A stretch of DNA of 22,203 nucleotides from Roseiarcus sp. Lineage in GTDB: Bacteria > Pseudomonadota > Alphaproteobacteria > Rhizobiales > Beijerinckiaceae. Numbering within the stretch: position 1 is the stretch's first letter; each line of letters starts with the position of its first letter. The notes beneath the pieces are model-generated. The model was not told the DNA's origin and searched no databases. It saw only the letters and a program-made list of their open reading frames with translations. This document shows positions 21,971 through 22,203 of the stretch, piece after piece. Location of the stretch: NCBI GenBank assembly GCA_030153205.1, contig JASLHV010000023.1, forward strand, positions 1 through 22,203. Reading direction: 5' to 3'. A program made the position numbers and the translations under genes.

Positions 21971-22203
21971 CCATGGCCGAGACCGCCTCGCGCGCTACGC
22001 TTTATGCGACTGTCGGCGAGACATTGAGACGAGAGATCGCCGGCGGCCGCTTCGCAGACACTGAGATTCTGCCTGGCGAGCGCGAACTCTCGACGCTCCT
22101 CAATGTGTCACGCACCACCTTGCGTCGCGCGATTACCGATCTCGTCGCCGAAGGCGTCCTCTATCATCGGCATGGCGCCGGCACGTTCATCCGCCGCGCC
22201 TTG
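21967..22203 (+). CDS. GntR-family regulator, N-terminal part (cut by window end)
   Basis: 79 residues of a GntR regulator are visible. The winged-helix domain (LYATVGETLRREIAGGRF, then ILPGERELSTLLNVSRTTLRRAI, then EGVLYHRHGAGTFI) is complete with the recognition helix and wing. The shape with YHRHGAGTFI resembles the HutC/NagR subgroup, whose C-terminal domain senses sugar phosphates, but that part lies outside. ATG 21967 overlaps the kinase stop, so the two genes are translationally coupled; ATG 21973 is an alternative start. It very likely regulates this amino-sugar locus through the repeats between murQ and the kinase. Confidence 0.88.
   Translation, partial: MTMAETASRATLYATVGETLRREIAGGRFADTEILPGERELSTLLNVSRTTLRRAITDLVAEGVLYHRHGAGTFIRRAL

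Noticed and set aside
1..22203. Mobile element, phage, CRISPR or tRNA genes
   Set aside because: No transposase, integrase, terminal inverted repeats, regularly spaced repeats or cloverleaf sequence was seen on either strand.

Overview
The window looks like chromosomal DNA from a GC-rich alphaproteobacterium, most likely of the order Hyphomicrobiales (Rhizobiales). The basis is a glutamate-cysteine ligase of the alphaproteobacterial/plant type, a porin-like protein carrying the two-cysteine N-terminal motif of rhizobial porins, an orphan Flp-type pilin and a MalFGK-type sugar ABC operon. Genus is not resolvable by eye. I see no rRNA, tRNA, CRISPR array, insertion sequence or phage gene. Layout from left to right. 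(A) 1-4847: the 3' end of an amidase gene, an unusually AT-rich gap with a strong hairpin, a GntR regulator that seems to carry two winged-helix domains plus an FCD ligand domain, a convergent gluconokinase, and a divergent two-gene operon of an APH-like kinase and an enolase paralogue with altered active-site residues. (B) 4873-8662: ComM/YifB AAA ATPase, an ArsR regulator coupled to an SRPBCC protein, a ClpP paralogue with unusual loop residues, and the 16S rRNA methyltransferase RsmE. (C) 8823-11021: a very short porin-like exported protein, glutamate-cysteine ligase GshA, and an orphan Flp pilin. (D) 11067-15469: an NTF2-like protein divergent from an XRE/MmyB-type regulator, a DapA-family lyase that is not a true DHDPS, pyroglutamyl peptidase, a DUF1003 membrane protein, and an exported MsrA with a clear rho-independent terminator. 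(E) 15594-22203: a sugar ABC transporter operon headed by a MurNAc-6-phosphate etherase (MurQ), facing a divergent BadF-type amino-sugar kinase that overlaps a GntR regulator cut off by the window end. Region E reads as one pathway. An outer sugar is bound by the periplasmic protein, imported by the two permeases and the ATPase, phosphorylated by the kinase, and, if it is MurNAc, converted by MurQ to GlcNAc-6-phosphate and D-lactate. This would be a PTS-independent route for salvaging peptidoglycan sugar. The murQ/kinase intergenic region carries a perfect 12-bp direct repeat and a 13-bp palindrome that are good operator candidates. The other notable unit is the kinase/enolase-like operon of region A: its product keeps the metal ligands and both catalytic lysines of the enolase fold but replaces the active-site His (Ala) and one catalytic-region Glu (Asp), so it may act on a different phosphorylated acid made by the co-encoded kinase. 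Several convergent gene pairs overlap at their 3' ends, and short palindromes lie upstream of three regulator or enzyme genes.
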